Positions 12,187 to 22,899 of a stretch of DNA of 64,000 nt are shown piece by piece. The notes below the pieces were generated by a model that was not told where the DNA came from, did not search any database, and worked only from the letters and a program-made list of their open reading frames with translations. The stretch lies in NCBI GenBank assembly GCA_026225945.1, contig JAMJFZ010001749.1, positions 1 through 64,000 on the forward strand, written 5' to 3'. Source of the stretch: Cricetomys ansorgei (Eukaryota; Chordata; Mammalia; Rodentia; Nesomyidae). The position numbers were made by a program, and so were the translations under genes. Position 1 is the first letter of the stretch; every line of letters starts with the position of its first letter.

Positions 12187-13092
12187 TAAGGTACTGTCTT
12201 CTCTACATCCCCAGCCACCATCAGGCCCCAGAATGCTCACCTTGCTTCCTGGCTTCTTACCCATCTCCCCCATACTTCAACCTTGCTCCCATCCAATCCA
12301 CTCCTTCATCTTCCTTTCCATTCCCACCAAGGCCAAGAGCATGACCATCCTCCAGGCCTCACCCATCTTCTCCCACTTCTGACCTCTTTCCACCCTTGGG
12401 AATCACTGCCTCCTACAGGACTTTAGCCCTGCAGTGGCAGCTTGCCTGGCTCAGTGCTTCTCCTGGAATCCCAGCAGCCTGGTGCAGGCCATGGCCACCT
12501 CACACAACTGTAACAGTCACATCCTAGCAACCTGCCCATGTTCCCCAGACCTGAGTGTAAGCTTTGTCTACCTTTGCCCTGTGTCCTCCCTAACCTGCCT
12601 CCTGTCCTCCTGGAGCACGGCCCCCTCAGTCCGTCCTCTTGCAGGCCACATTGGCCGCCTGCCCAAGCATAGACTGTTAGGACACCCAACGCCTCCTCCC
12701 TTGGTTCCTGGCACACAGCTACACCATCTTCTCATTCCCATTGTAGCTGGGGTAGTGGTGTGAGTGTTAGACAGTGAAGAACAAGTGGAGAGAATGTGGC
12801 CCACAGCCTGCCATGAGGGTGTCCATTCTCATTCTTGACTGGGTTGTGACACCATCTGAGGAACGAGCAAAAGTTACACTAAAAACTAAAGTAATGGACA
12901 AAATCATAACAGCAGATAGAGGCCTGGGTGTGGGGGAGGTGCCCTTGGCCTTGGCCAGAGTGGAAAGGAAGATGAAGGAGTGGATTGGATGGGAAGGAGC
13001 TATGGGAGAGGCAGGTAAGAAGCCAGGAAGCAAGATGAGCATTCTGGGCAAGATGGTGGCAGGGGATGCAGAGAAGACAATACATTTATTTA

Positions 13093-13097
<5 letters not shown>
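12187..13097. other. Itgb5 intron 2 unique sequence
   Basis: C-rich and T-rich text without recognised genes or SINEs. Confidence 0.4.

Positions 13098-13157
<60 letters not shown>
13098..13157. repeat. TA run followed by poly-T
   Basis: (TA)n directly joined to about 30 T's. Confidence 0.9.
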
Positions 13158-13161
<4 letters not shown>

Positions 13162-13174
13162 CTGGGGACGACAT

Positions 13175-13245
13175 AGTGCAGAGATGAGGTCCCCTAGTAG
13201 AAGGTCCCTGGGGAATGTGTTCTGAAATTAACAAAGACATAATAA
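13175..13245 (+). repeat. Direct repeat, copy 1
   Basis: The text 'gtgcagagatgaggtcccct', continuing to 'aggtccctggggaatgtgtt', recurs at 13645-13716 with a few differences. The source element is not recognised. Confidence 0.85.
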
Positions 13246-13644
13246 ACTGATGGTGTTTGCTGTGTGCCCCGTGCTGTGCAGGACAAAGAGTAAACTATCC
13301 TAAGAGGCCCAGGGTCGGGTAGGCCAGAGCAGGTCAAGAAGTAAGCCATGAGGGCAGAGACAGGGCAGTGTGGACAGTTAGAACAGAGGGCAGCCCGCAC
13401 TCCAGTCTCTGAGTAGGAAGGGTCTGGAGACCCTGGTGTTAGAGGCAGGGAGAGTAAGACTGAAACCCACAGCAAACCACAGGAAGTGAAAGCAAGAAGG
13501 CCAGGGTCAACAGGGCCATGCTGCAGAACTAGGAGAGAACCAGCGGGAAGCACTGTGGGAGATGGGACACACACTGCCTCCAGCTCAGTTCCTACAGGGG
13601 AATACAGTGGCAGGAAAGGTGGACATTAGGTCCCAGTGGGCATC

Positions 13645-13716
13645 AGTGCAGAGATGAGGTCCCCTAGCAGAAGGTCCTGGGGAATGTGTTCTGGAATTAA
13701 TAAAGAGATGAGGCTG
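13645..13716 (+). repeat. Direct repeat, copy 2
   Basis: Second copy, 470 bp from the first and in the same orientation. The copies differ by about five substitutions and a 1-bp gap. Confidence 0.85.
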
Positions 13717-14269
13717 CTGGTGACAGAGAGATGGACTCCACACACACCTGCAACCCCAGCATGAGGCTGAGAGAGGATCCTGAGTTCAAGTGCAGGTTGG
13801 GTTACAGATTAAGATCCTGCCTGGAAAATAAATTAAAAAGTTACTCTGGTTAACTCTGGCTTAGGATCCACTGAGGCTGTCCATTGGGTACCAGCCCTGA
13901 GTATGCTCATGTATCACATGCTCCTGATAGAGGCCTTGCTCCTCTGACAGCATCCCAGAATGTGGCTAAGAAGGTACAGGGCATACTTACTCTGTCTTAC
14001 TAAGGACAAGTTAGATGGAGACCATTCCTGAACTCACCAGCCCTAGCATGCCAACACACAATCAATGCCCCAGGGAGAGCTCACCCTAGAGATGGGAAGC
14101 TGCATACCACTACAGCCAAGAATGATGGTCTGTGTGAGCAGAGGGGGTACCCAGTAGGCTAGCTAGGGACCCGGTGTGTGGATTAGACCAACAATGCGCC
14201 ACTCGGAGTGACTTACTCACTGTCAGTATCAGGTCAGACTTTTGGAAGTACTGTATAAGAGTGGAAGAA

Positions 14270-14415
14270 ACTGGCTGGGTGGTGATGGCACACGCCTTTA
14301 GTCCCAGCACTCGGGAGGCAGAGGCAGGCTGGTCTCTGTAAGTCTGAGGCCAGCCTGGTCTACAGATGAGTTCCAGGACAGCCAGAGCTACAACAGAGAA
14401 ACCCGAAACCCTGTC
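14270..14415 (+). mobile_element. B1 SINE
   Basis: GGCACACGCCTTTAGTCCCA and GGCCAGCCTGGTCTACAGAT, then an A-rich tail and a G-run (14472-14483). Confidence 0.9.
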
Positions 14416-16014
14416 TCAAAAAAACCAAAAGGTAAAAAAAATTTTAAAAAAAGAAGAAAAAGTAGAAGAAGAAGGGGGGGGGGGTTGAAAGTCACAACCC
14501 TGGCTCCCAGGTCCTGCTGCCTGTTTCACCAAAATGTGCTCATAAGTGACAATGGCCATCTACTGGGTGACTCACTCAGCCACTTAGGAGGTTCGGTTAA
14601 TTAAGAGTCCCATTTATAAGCCCTCCTAGCCCTAACCTCACAGAAGTCCAGTAAGGCTGGGGGGGGGGGCACAGAACCTTCACTCTATGCTTCAAGAAAT
14701 TAACAATAGCTTTGTGGGGCAGTGAAAGACCTCACATCTGAGAACCCCAGCAGCACTAAGGAGGCAGAAGCACATGGCTGAATTTGAGGACAGGCTGGGC
14801 TACATCATAAGTCACCGTCTAAACCAACAAATGAACTGGGTGTGATGATATATCCCTGAAATCCTGCAGCTTAGGAGGTGAAACAGGACCAGCAGAAGTT
14901 CAAAGTCATCATAAGGTATGTAGCAAGTCAAGGCCAGTCTGAGCTACAAAAGGCCCTGGCTCAGACGAAGAGTAGATCACTGCAAAGCTGGAATTTAAAC
15001 TTTGCCTGACTCCACATCTGTTTAGCAGGCCTCTTTTATCAAATATGAATTCCTGCCCCATCTTAGGACACCGGGTAGCAATAAAACCAAAAGATGATTT
15101 AATCGGCAACAGGTACAAAAACAGGCTAACCCAGCTAAGAGGTGATGAGTATGGGGACAAGGTTACGATACAGAGGTTCTGGAAGACACACAGTAAAGGG
15201 CAAGTCACGACCTGAATGTTGCATGTAATGAACAGCCACCCAACAAAATCCTTCGACTGACACCTACTGAGTAACTACGACTGGCTAGGACCACTGTGAA
15301 AGAGACGGATACAGCAATGAGCAGATTAAACCCATGCCCTGAGTTTCCAAGGCAGGGAGTTTCCCTTTTCACATCACATCTTTACTTACAAAGGGAGGGT
15401 TTGTGTTCCGTGGTTCTAACAACAGTTTTAAAAAGTGACCTGGGTAGGGGCTCTGCAGTGTGCTCCTGCATCTCGAGGGCTCTGCACGCACACAGCCTGC
15501 ACCCCGGGACTCCGCATCTGTGGAGGGCTCCATCCCCAACAAACCCCTCTATACTTACCGAGTGGGGTGAGCTCCCTCCCACCAGCGGTCCACAGCTGGG
15601 GCTCTGTGTGGAGGGAGCTCCACCTCAGCCCGGCACCCTTGCCTGGCCCAACCCTCCTGGCTCTGTGTCTCCAGGTGCCCAGCAATCAAGCTTCCTCGGT
15701 GGCCATGGGCTGCTTCATGGTGGTCCCTGTAGCGGCCATGGCAGCAGGCTGACTGCTCCAGGCCCAATTGTACCTTACTGCTATCTGTGTTTCTGCCAGG
15801 CAGCAAATCTAACTTTTCCCAGCAGCCTAGCCCCTCCTGCTGCCAGCTGCCATTCAAGGCTGCTGCTTGCCTCCCTTGCCACCCTGCTGGGGAACGGGTT
15901 GAGGGGCACTACCCTTTGTGCCCACCATGAGCCCCAAATGGTACCCAGGACCACTGGGGAGCCAGCATATTTCCCATTTGAGGGAGTCTGGCTCTGCAAG
16001 GCTGGAGAGCTCTG
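14416..16014. other. Itgb5 intron 2 sequence, mostly unrecognised
   Basis: A degenerate B1-like piece lies at about 14835-14960. The rest, including the GC-richer 15440-15900, shows several overlapping open frames but no family match. Confidence 0.4.
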
Positions 16015-16204
16015 AGACTTGAGACAACCCTACCATAGAAAGACTCCCCCCTGGTACTACCAGGGACCCAACTCCCAGCCAGCTATGGGATCCTCCAACC
16101 TGGCAGAGCATTACAGAATCAGTCTGAACTAACACATATGGTCCTAAACTGGATCCCTCAACCTTCTCCAGACTAGCCAAATAAGGGCCAAAAAAAAAAA
16201 AAAA

Positions 16205-16735
16205 AAAATCCACCAATCACAGGCCACCCTGGGAGGCTCCACCCCCTCAGGGACACTACATAAAGAGCAGCCTTCTAGACTCTACTGAGAGTAGGGAGGG
16301 GGCACAGCTTCAGCAGCTGCCTTCCCCGAAGCAGAGACAGTCACAAAAAGAAGAAGCACAAAAGAACACCTCAGCTCAGCCGGCGATATTTCCTTCAGAG
16401 CTGCAACACTGAGGAAGTTTCTCCCCTCAGAATAGAGCAGAGCTGAGCCTGAGCAGAGCAGAGTTGTTACAGGTAACACTCCAGCTCAGCTGGGGAAGCC
16501 TTCCCTGCCACATAGCTGCTAGAGCTGTGTAGTTCCTGGCTTCCCGAATGTCAGGATGCCTTCACTGGGGACGCCTTCCCCACCTCAGAGCTGTGTGGTT
16601 CCTGGGCTCCTGACTGCCAGGGCACCTTCCTGTCAGAGCTGTGTGGTTCCTGGGCTCCCGAATGTCAGGCCACTTCTCCATCTTTGTTCAGCTGAATAAA
16701 AACCTAACAAAGAGGAAATCACAGCCTTGTTTTCA
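16205..16735 (+). mobile_element. Solo-LTR-like element in Itgb5 intron 2
   Basis: The segment has promoter-to-poly(A) order within 490 bp: CCAAT (16213-16217), a TATA-like ACATAAAG (16258-16265) and AATAAA (16695-16700). Between them are three copies of agctgtgtggttcctgg (16523, 16589, 16637). No internal retroviral genes flank it, which fits a solo LTR. Outer ends are uncertain, and the 5' end may reach about 16015. Family not assigned. It is antisense to Itgb5. Confidence 0.5.
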
Positions 16736-16779
16736 TTTTAAGTCTCTAAAGTGAGCATAGTTATCCTCAAAGTCCAAAA

Positions 16780-17030
16780 GAAGGTGTTGGACTCCCTGGA
16801 GCTGGAGTTACAGGTGGTTGTGGGCTACCTGATATGGGTACTGGTGACCAAATGTGGGTCCTCTGCGAAAGCAGTGTACATTCTTAACTGCTGAGCCATC
16901 TCTCAATCCCTTGTTTTCTTTCTGACATAGGGTCTTGCTGTATAGCCCAGGTTGGCTCTAACTCAAGACCCTCCTGCCTAAGCTTCCTAAATGCTGAGAC
17001 TACAGGTATGTGCCATCATGCCTGGCTATC
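16780..17030 (-). mobile_element. B2/B3 SINE followed by a B1-like SINE, both minus strand
   Basis: TTAACTGCTGAGCCATCTCT closes the tRNA-derived element at about 16912. GGCTCTAACTCAAGACCCTC and TGCCATCATGCCTGGC mark the B1-like element. Confidence 0.75.
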
Positions 17031-17377
17031 GCCATCTTTTAAATAAAATCATTCCACAATGATCTAATAAGCATTAAATAAGCCATAGTAAGATGACAGC
17101 CATCCACCAGCACGCCAAGTAAAACAAAGTTCTATGGAGAAGCTACTTGTTATTAAGAGTCTTGCAACCTAACTGGAACATCGGGATTAAGGAGAGCTAC
17201 GCTGTTGTAAGTCAAGAATCAAAATTATCCTGGGCAATCTTGGGCCCTTTGATATCTATTTACCTTCAGTCTAACTTCAAGACAAATAAGCTTCTCATTG
17301 CATCACTAAGCTTGGCAGACCTCTGGTTCCACCAATCCTAAAACTTCAGAATGCTGTAGCATCAAAAACAACGAAAG

Positions 17378-17570
17378 GGGCTGGGTATACAGCTCAGTTG
17401 GCAGAGGGCTTGCCTAACATGCACTAGATCCTGGTTTCAACCCCAGCACCACAACCACCACGAGTGGACCCAGCACTCAGCAGATGCAAGTAGGAGGATC
17501 AGAATCCACAGTCATTCTCACCTACATAGGGAGTTGGAGGCTAGCCTGGGCTAGAGACCCTGTCTCCGTT
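17378..17570 (+). mobile_element. ID-like SINE plus B1-like segment
   Basis: GGGGCTGGGTATACAGCTCAG and TTGCCTAACATGCACTAGAT mark the ID part. A B1-like part (CCCAGCACTCAGCAGATGCA) follows. Confidence 0.65.
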
Positions 17571-17576
17571 TCTTAA

Positions 17577-17910
17577 CCTGTTGCTGTGATGGAAGAATCT
17601 AATAAAAGCAATTTAAGGGAGAAAGGGTTTATTCTGGCTCATAGTTCTGGGGACCAGTCCTTCACAGTTCTAAGGTATCATCCATCATGGTAAGGAAGTC
17701 AAAGCAGCAGGGGCTTGAGGCAGAGGTCACATCATACCCACAGAAAGCAGAGAATGATGAAAGCAAGCTGCCACTCACTGTCGATCATCTCCCTTTCTCA
17801 AGGTATACAGTCCAGGATCCCAGGCAGGGAATGGTTCCAACCACAGTGCATGGGTCTTCCTCGATCAATGAATGCAATCAAGATAACTGCCCAATAGGCA
17901 TGCCCAGAGG
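17577..17910 (+). mobile_element. Rodent dispersed repeat, family unassigned
   Basis: The text 'tttattctggctcatagttc ... catcatggtaaggaagtcaaagcagcaggggcttgag', in two recognisable stretches, belongs to a repeat seen many times in rodent genomes. I cannot name the family with certainty. No coding potential. Confidence 0.55.
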
Positions 17911-18016
17911 CCCATCTCTTAGGTGATTCTAGACTCTTTAATCCCAGCACTCAGGAGGCAGAGGCAGGCGGATCTCTATGAGTTTGAGGACAACCATACA
18001 CAAACAATAAGAAAGA

Positions 18017-18127
18017 GCACAGAAAAGAAAGCTTTGAGATGACTCAGTCGGTCGCACAGGTATATAATCCCAGGTACTGAAGATACTGAGACAGGAGGAC
18101 TGCAAATACAAGGCTTGCTTAGGCTAC
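18017..18127 (+). repeat. Local duplication, copy 1 (B1-like with unique leader)
   Basis: 'cacagaaaagaaagctttga', then 'taatcccaggtactgaagat' and 'gcaaatacaaggcttgctta'. The same order recurs at 18820-18930, including the non-SINE leader, so this looks like a local duplication and not two independent insertions. Confidence 0.75.
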
Positions 18128-18819
18128 AGAGTTACAACAGAAAAACCCTGTCTCAAAAACAACAACAACAAAACAAAAAAAGAAAAGATAAGAAAGAAAA
18201 AGCAAACCTACAAAACAGACCCCCAGCTTTTTATTAGACCCTCCAGATGCTTTCACCAATGTTAACACTAAAAGTATGTCTGACTTGCTTTTGTTCTGTA
18301 ACTACAAAAGTTTATTTAATGTGTCCATGGTGGAACATACTGGAATCCTTCTTCCCGGGCCACAGTGGCTCGGAATAAAGTTTTTTTATATTTCCTTTAA
18401 AGGTAGAGTCATTATTTTATATTGTGGTATTTATGGACACCATCAAGCCCAAGGCCTGCTCTGCACTGTTACACAAGTCGTTTCACAAGCTCAAGTCTTC
18501 CTTGGAATGCTTATCCAAAGATCAGGAGACGACAGCTGAGTCCTAACTGGTTCTCACACAAAAGAGAACAAAGTCTGGTCTCTCCAAGCGATGATTAACC
18601 TGCAACACTACAATGAGACCAGAACTTGTGGGCTGGGGAATGTAGCTCAGTGGCAGATCAAGGTCCTGAATTCAATTCCCAGTAATGAAAAACAATTCTC
18701 AGTAATGAAAAATAAAAAAAAGTGCGACCCCAAAAGGATAGGCTCTTCAGCTGCTCAATGCTAAAGACTCGCCTAGCATACACAAGGTCTTGCCATCAAT
18801 CCTCAACCATATACAAACA

Positions 18820-18930
18820 CAGAAAAGAAAGCTTTGAGATGGGCCTGGTGGCACAGGCCTGTAATCCCAGGTACTGAAGGTACTGAGGCAGGAGAATTGC
18901 AAATACAACGCTTGCTTAGGCTTCAGAGAA
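18820..18930 (+). repeat. Local duplication, copy 2
   Basis: Second copy, about 800 bp downstream, with 'gtaatcccaggtactgaagg' and 'gcaaatacaacgcttgctta'. An ID-like piece lies between the copies at about 18632-18690. Confidence 0.75.
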
Positions 18931-19203
18931 AATTCAAAGCCAGCCCAGGCAACTTAGTGAGACTCTTGCCTCAAAACAAAACAAAGCAACACAACAGCAA
19001 AAACAAACAAACAAGACAAAAAAAACTGGAAAGGTGAGGTGAGCGGCTGAAGCTCTAACTCAGCAGTGGAATGCTTGTAAGCCAACATCTAGAACAATTC
19101 AGAGACATGAGGATGGGCCAGCGCCTGCTCAGCTTCTGATGTAAACGTATGTGTTCTGTCCCTCCAGCCCACCCCCTCTGTGGTCCCTCCCCATCACACA
19201 TAC

Positions 19204-19289
19204 CTCTTTGGAGCACCAGGCACATTTTGGGTGAATTAATAGGCATTCTTCACACGAGGTGGCACTTCCACTAGAGCATATGTTGAGCC
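19204..19289 (-). CDS. Itgb5: Itgb5 exon 2: PSI domain, first part
   Basis: This 86-nt exon reads [16 protein letters not shown] then [13 protein letters not shown]. It is the start of the mature chain and the cysteine-rich PSI (plexin-semaphorin-integrin) domain found at the N-terminus of integrin beta subunits. Five cysteines are visible, including the CEEC and CAWC pairs typical of the family. The acceptor is TTTGAAG|GG, with a weak pyrimidine tract. The donor is GAG|GTATGT. It enters in phase 1 from exon 1 and leaves in phase 0. Human and mouse have Thr where this copy has the first Ser of ICSSG. It is too short to stand out as an open frame and was found by its protein motif. Confidence 0.95.
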
Positions 19290-19344
19290 CTTCAAAGCAA
19301 GACGAAGATACATCAGTTAGTTTCCGGCTATAAACACCACTGAC

Positions 19345-19560
19345 TGGGGCTAAAGAGATGGCTCAGCGCTGAAGAGCGCTTGCTGCTCTCCCAGAAAAAC
19401 AGAGTTTGGTTCCTAGCACCCACATCAGGCAGCTCACAACCACCCGTAACTCCAACTCCAGGGAATCAAATGCCCTCTCCAGGCACATGCATGTGCACAC
19501 AGTGTGTACACACATGTGTGAGGGTGCACACACACAGTAAAATAGTATTTTTAGAAATTT
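19345..19560 (+). mobile_element. B2/B3-type SINE
   Basis: GGGGCTAAAGAGATGGCTCAG, then a CA/GT-rich tail. It starts about 55 bp beyond the exon 2 acceptor in intron 1. Confidence 0.8.
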
Positions 19561-19936
19561 AATTAAAAAAAATACTGATGAAGTCTGAGAGCCTGGGAGA
19601 GGGACAGGATGGGAGCCATCCCTTAGCAGGTCTGAGGCTATAGAGAACCCCAGTGCTAATTTCAGGGTAAGGTTCCTTTGCTGAGGCCAACATAGTCTCC
19701 CAAGTTTCTGCCAAGCATCAGCAATTTCTGCTTCTACTGGGCCCACATGGGTTCCATGTCTTTTCCCTGTAACTCAGCAGACCCCCCCCCCCCTCTTTAG
19801 AGATCAGTTCCACCTAGATGTTAAAAAATAAAATCTGAAATCCAATTACTCAGAATACTATCTCATCAAAATGTGCAGCTACTTAAAGAAGCCAGCACAC
19901 ACCCCTTAGAGAAGAAACACAATAGTCTAAGTATTA

Positions 19937-20083
19937 GCCAAGTGTGGTGGCATACACCCTTAATCCCAGCACTCAGGAGACACAGGTAGGTGGATCTCCA
20001 TAGTTTGGAAGCAGCGTGGTCTCCATAGCAAGTTCTAGGCTATCCAGGGTACATAATGAAACCCTGTCTCAGATAGATTAGAT

Positions 20084-20126
<43 letters not shown>

Positions 20127-20150
20127 GGAGGGAAGAGGGAGGGAGGGAGG
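19937..20150 (+). mobile_element. B1 SINE with GATA/GGGA microsatellite tail
   Basis: GTGGCATACACCCTTAATCC and GGCTATCCAGGGTACATAAT. The (GATA)n run at 20071-20127 and a GGGA run grow from the tail. Confidence 0.85.
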
Positions 20151-20159
20151 GAGGACTAA

Positions 20160-20262
20160 AATTCATCTCGAAAAGTCAAAGCAGTCCTGAACAAAAAGAA
20201 CAACGCTGGGGGTATCATGCTCCCCAATTTCAAATATACTGCTCAGCTACTAATCAAAATGT
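20160..20262 (+). mobile_element. L1 ORF2 remnant, 5' piece of a split copy
   Basis: The sequence follows L1 ORF2 near its 3' end (gtcctgaacaaaaagaacaa, then the TACTGCTCAGCTACTAATCAAAA region), with decay and no usable frame. It breaks off at about 20262 and resumes at about 21078. Confidence 0.75.
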
Positions 20263-21077
20263 CAGTGGGGAGGGGACAGGGACACTGCTGCCCTCAGCAG
20301 CCTGCAGCTCCCTATTCTTTTAGGGCCGTGGCTTGGGCCAAACTTGGGTTTTGTGGCTTCAGTACTGGAAAGAATTTCAGGACTAGCCAGTTTATCCAGC
20401 AGAGCTGGGAGATTTTTATTGAAGATATTTTAATATAAGCTTAAGGAAGAAGAAAGTAATACACTCCCAAGTATGGGTATGGGCTCCTCAAGGGAGAATC
20501 AGCAATTAATTGTTTTAGCATTACCCATATAGACCTTTCTGGTGTCTCTAAGGCACTTCAAGAGCTTACTAAGAGCCTGGCTCCCCACCTTTAATGCTTT
20601 GACTGCATATATGCATGTGCACAGCATGTGAGCCTGAGGGCCCCAGATCCTCTGGAACTGGAATTATAGATGGCTGTGATCCTCCATGTGGGTATTAGGA
20701 ATCAAACCCGGGTCCTCTACAAGAGTCACAAGTGCTCTTAATCACTAAGCCATCTCTCCAGCCCTTCTCTGTGTCTTGATAGGAGAGATGCCTTGGACTG
20801 GGCTATAATCTGATAAGGTAAAACCAGAAGCCACTCTAGGGTTTTAGAGATGTCCTTTCTTTGTAAATGGAGTTTTTAGTGAGATTCCTTAGAAAGCCGC
20901 AGGTTTACAGGCGGGAAGGGGGAAAGGCCTCAAGCAGCTGGTTATTCTTGCTTTTCTGCAGAAGGGCTTCAACTAGATTGCTGAGTGTTTCCAAGAATTT
21001 CCCTGCCTTTCATCCTGCCTCAGAACTAGCACGGTGCTGACCGTTTCTGCCCCTGCTCCACCCCACCCCAAAAAGAA
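20263..21077. mobile_element. Unassigned insertion inside the L1 remnant
   Basis: About 815 bp of non-L1 sequence separates two adjoining parts of one L1 copy. It includes a minus-strand B2/B3 SINE at about 20600-20765 and otherwise unrecognised sequence. It could be an LTR-type element or several stacked insertions. I could not see clean target-site duplications. Confidence 0.5.
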
Positions 21078-21292
21078 AAAGCAGATACACAGGTCAATGG
21101 AACAGAATAGAGCCCATAAAATAAATCTTCAGGTTTATGGTCAACAGATTTTCAACAATGGCGCTAACAACCACAATAAAAACCTAGTGTCTTCAGCAAG
21201 TCGTGTTGAGACCAGCGGCCGCCCACATGCCCCAGAATGAAACTATACCCTCAACTCACCCCACGTGCAAAAAGCAACTCGAAATGGATTAT
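21078..21292 (+). mobile_element. L1 ORF2 remnant, 3' piece of the split copy
   Basis: It resumes L1 ORF2 with cacaggtcaatggaacagaa and continues through GGTCAACAGATTTTCAACAA to AACTCGAAATGG. It carries internal deletions and no open frame of length. Confidence 0.75.
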
Positions 21293-21296
21293 AGTG

Positions 21297-21790
21297 CTAG
21301 GGTGTAGCTCAGCTCAGTGCTTGCCCAGCCAGCAGCAAGCTCTGCATTCCCTCAGTACCTCATAAACCAGGTGAGGTGGTGCACACCTGTACGCCCAGCG
21401 CTTGGGAAGACGAAGTAGGAAGGTCCAGAGGTCAAGGTCATCCTCATCTACTCAGCAAGTCCAAGTCTAGCCTGGGCTACCTAAGATCCTATATCAAGGG
21501 GATGGAGAATTGACTCAGCAGTTAGAGTGCATGCTGCTCCTGCTAAGGACCCTCTTTGGTTTCCAGAACACAGGCCGGACAACTCATAAGCACTTGTAAC
21601 TCCAGCTCTAGGGAATCTGATGCCTCTGGCATCTGGGGTAACATATACTGAGATGCCCATACTCACCCATACTCCCCCCACAAATATACAATTTAAAAAA
21701 ATTGAGGGGGGTGGCTAGGCAGGAAGGCACATGCCTTTAATCCCAATATTTGTGAAGCAGGGGCAGACTAGTGAAAAACTGCCTCAAAAA
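21297..21790 (+). mobile_element. SINE cluster: ID-like, B1-like, B2/B3, truncated B1
   Basis: ID-like at about 21297-21365, B1-like at 21370-21490, B2/B3 at about 21498-21700 and a truncated B1 at about 21710-21790, all plus strand. An A/T-rich tract follows to about 21880. Confidence 0.7.
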
Positions 21791-22014
21791 GATTTTTTTT
21801 TATTATTTTAAAATATTTAAATATATACATTGAATATATATAAATATATATATTAACATATGAATATGTAAATATTTAGTTACTTACAATCAATAATAAG
21901 GAAAACTTAGTCTACACATACAACGAAATGTTAAGTTTTTACAAATGAAACCCAGTCATTGGTGACAAGAACGAATCTGGAGGATAGTATGATAAAAGAA
22001 ATAAGCTTCTGGGC

Positions 22015-22240
22015 TGGCTGCAGTGGGGCGTGCCTTTAACCGAAGCGCTCAGAAGGCAGAGGCAGGCTCTGTGAGATCTTTCTGTGAGTTCGAGGCCAGC
22101 TGGTCTACAGAGGAAGTTCCAGGACTGCCAAGGCTCAAAGAGAAACCCTGTCTCAAAACAACAACAAAAAAAAGGAGCAAGAGGAGGAGGAAAGGAGGAG
22201 GAAGGAAAAGGAAAAGGAAAAGGAAAGGAAAAGGATGTAA
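22015..22240 (+). mobile_element. B1 SINE with long purine tail
   Basis: GGCGTGCCTTTAACCGAAGC and GTTCGAGGCCAGCTGGTCTA. The tail expanded to AGGA/GGAAAA repeats at 22165-22240. Confidence 0.85.
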
Positions 22241-22729
22241 GGAAGGACGTATAAATGTATCCAGGTACAGGACGAAGCTTTGCAATTTTAGCTGCATGCA
22301 GCAAGCTCATGTAATCTGAAAGTCAATCTTACAGAAGCAGAGAACAGAGCGGTGGTTGCCGGGGGCACACCCGGCTGGGGAATGAAACGTTGGTCAAAGG
22401 TACAAAATTGTAGACGGGATGAACACATTCTAGAGACCTGCTGCATAGCCTGGTGACTACAGGACAGAAGGGAAACACCGACTGAGTAAAGCTGGTAGCT
22501 GAGCTAGGAAGAGACAGAAAGGGGTGGGCCCAGACCTGGGAAGCAAGTGGGGTGGGGGTAGGGGCACCTGACCTCACACCCAGGGAATTGGAGCAGAGTG
22601 CCAGCATTCCTCTCAGACAGGCACCCTCTCCTCCACAGGCTGCAACTACTGGGCTTCATTCTCTCCTAAGCAGCAGGAGCCATAGGGGCCTAGACAGGCC
22701 AAGGTCCTAGATCACTTTTTAAAATATGT

Positions 22730-22880
22730 ATGTATTCATCTATTTTAAGTGCATTGGTGTTTTACCTGCACGTTTGTCTGTCTGAGGGGGTTGGAACTAG
22801 AGTTACAGGCAGTCGTGAGCTGTCATGTGGCTGCTGGGAATTGAACCCGGGTCCTCTGGAAGAGCTCCCAAGGTACTAGA
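22730..22880 (-). mobile_element. B2/B3-type SINE
   Basis: GGGAATTGAACCCGGGTCCT with GTCTGAGGGGGTTGGAACTA in reverse orientation. Confidence 0.7.
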
Positions 22881-22899
22881 TCTTAATCAATAGGGAAGC

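Noticed and set aside
15296..16015. 239-codon plus-strand open frame in Itgb5 intron 2
   Set aside because: No family match, no splice or promoter context, and competing frames on the other strand; GC-richer sequence explains it.
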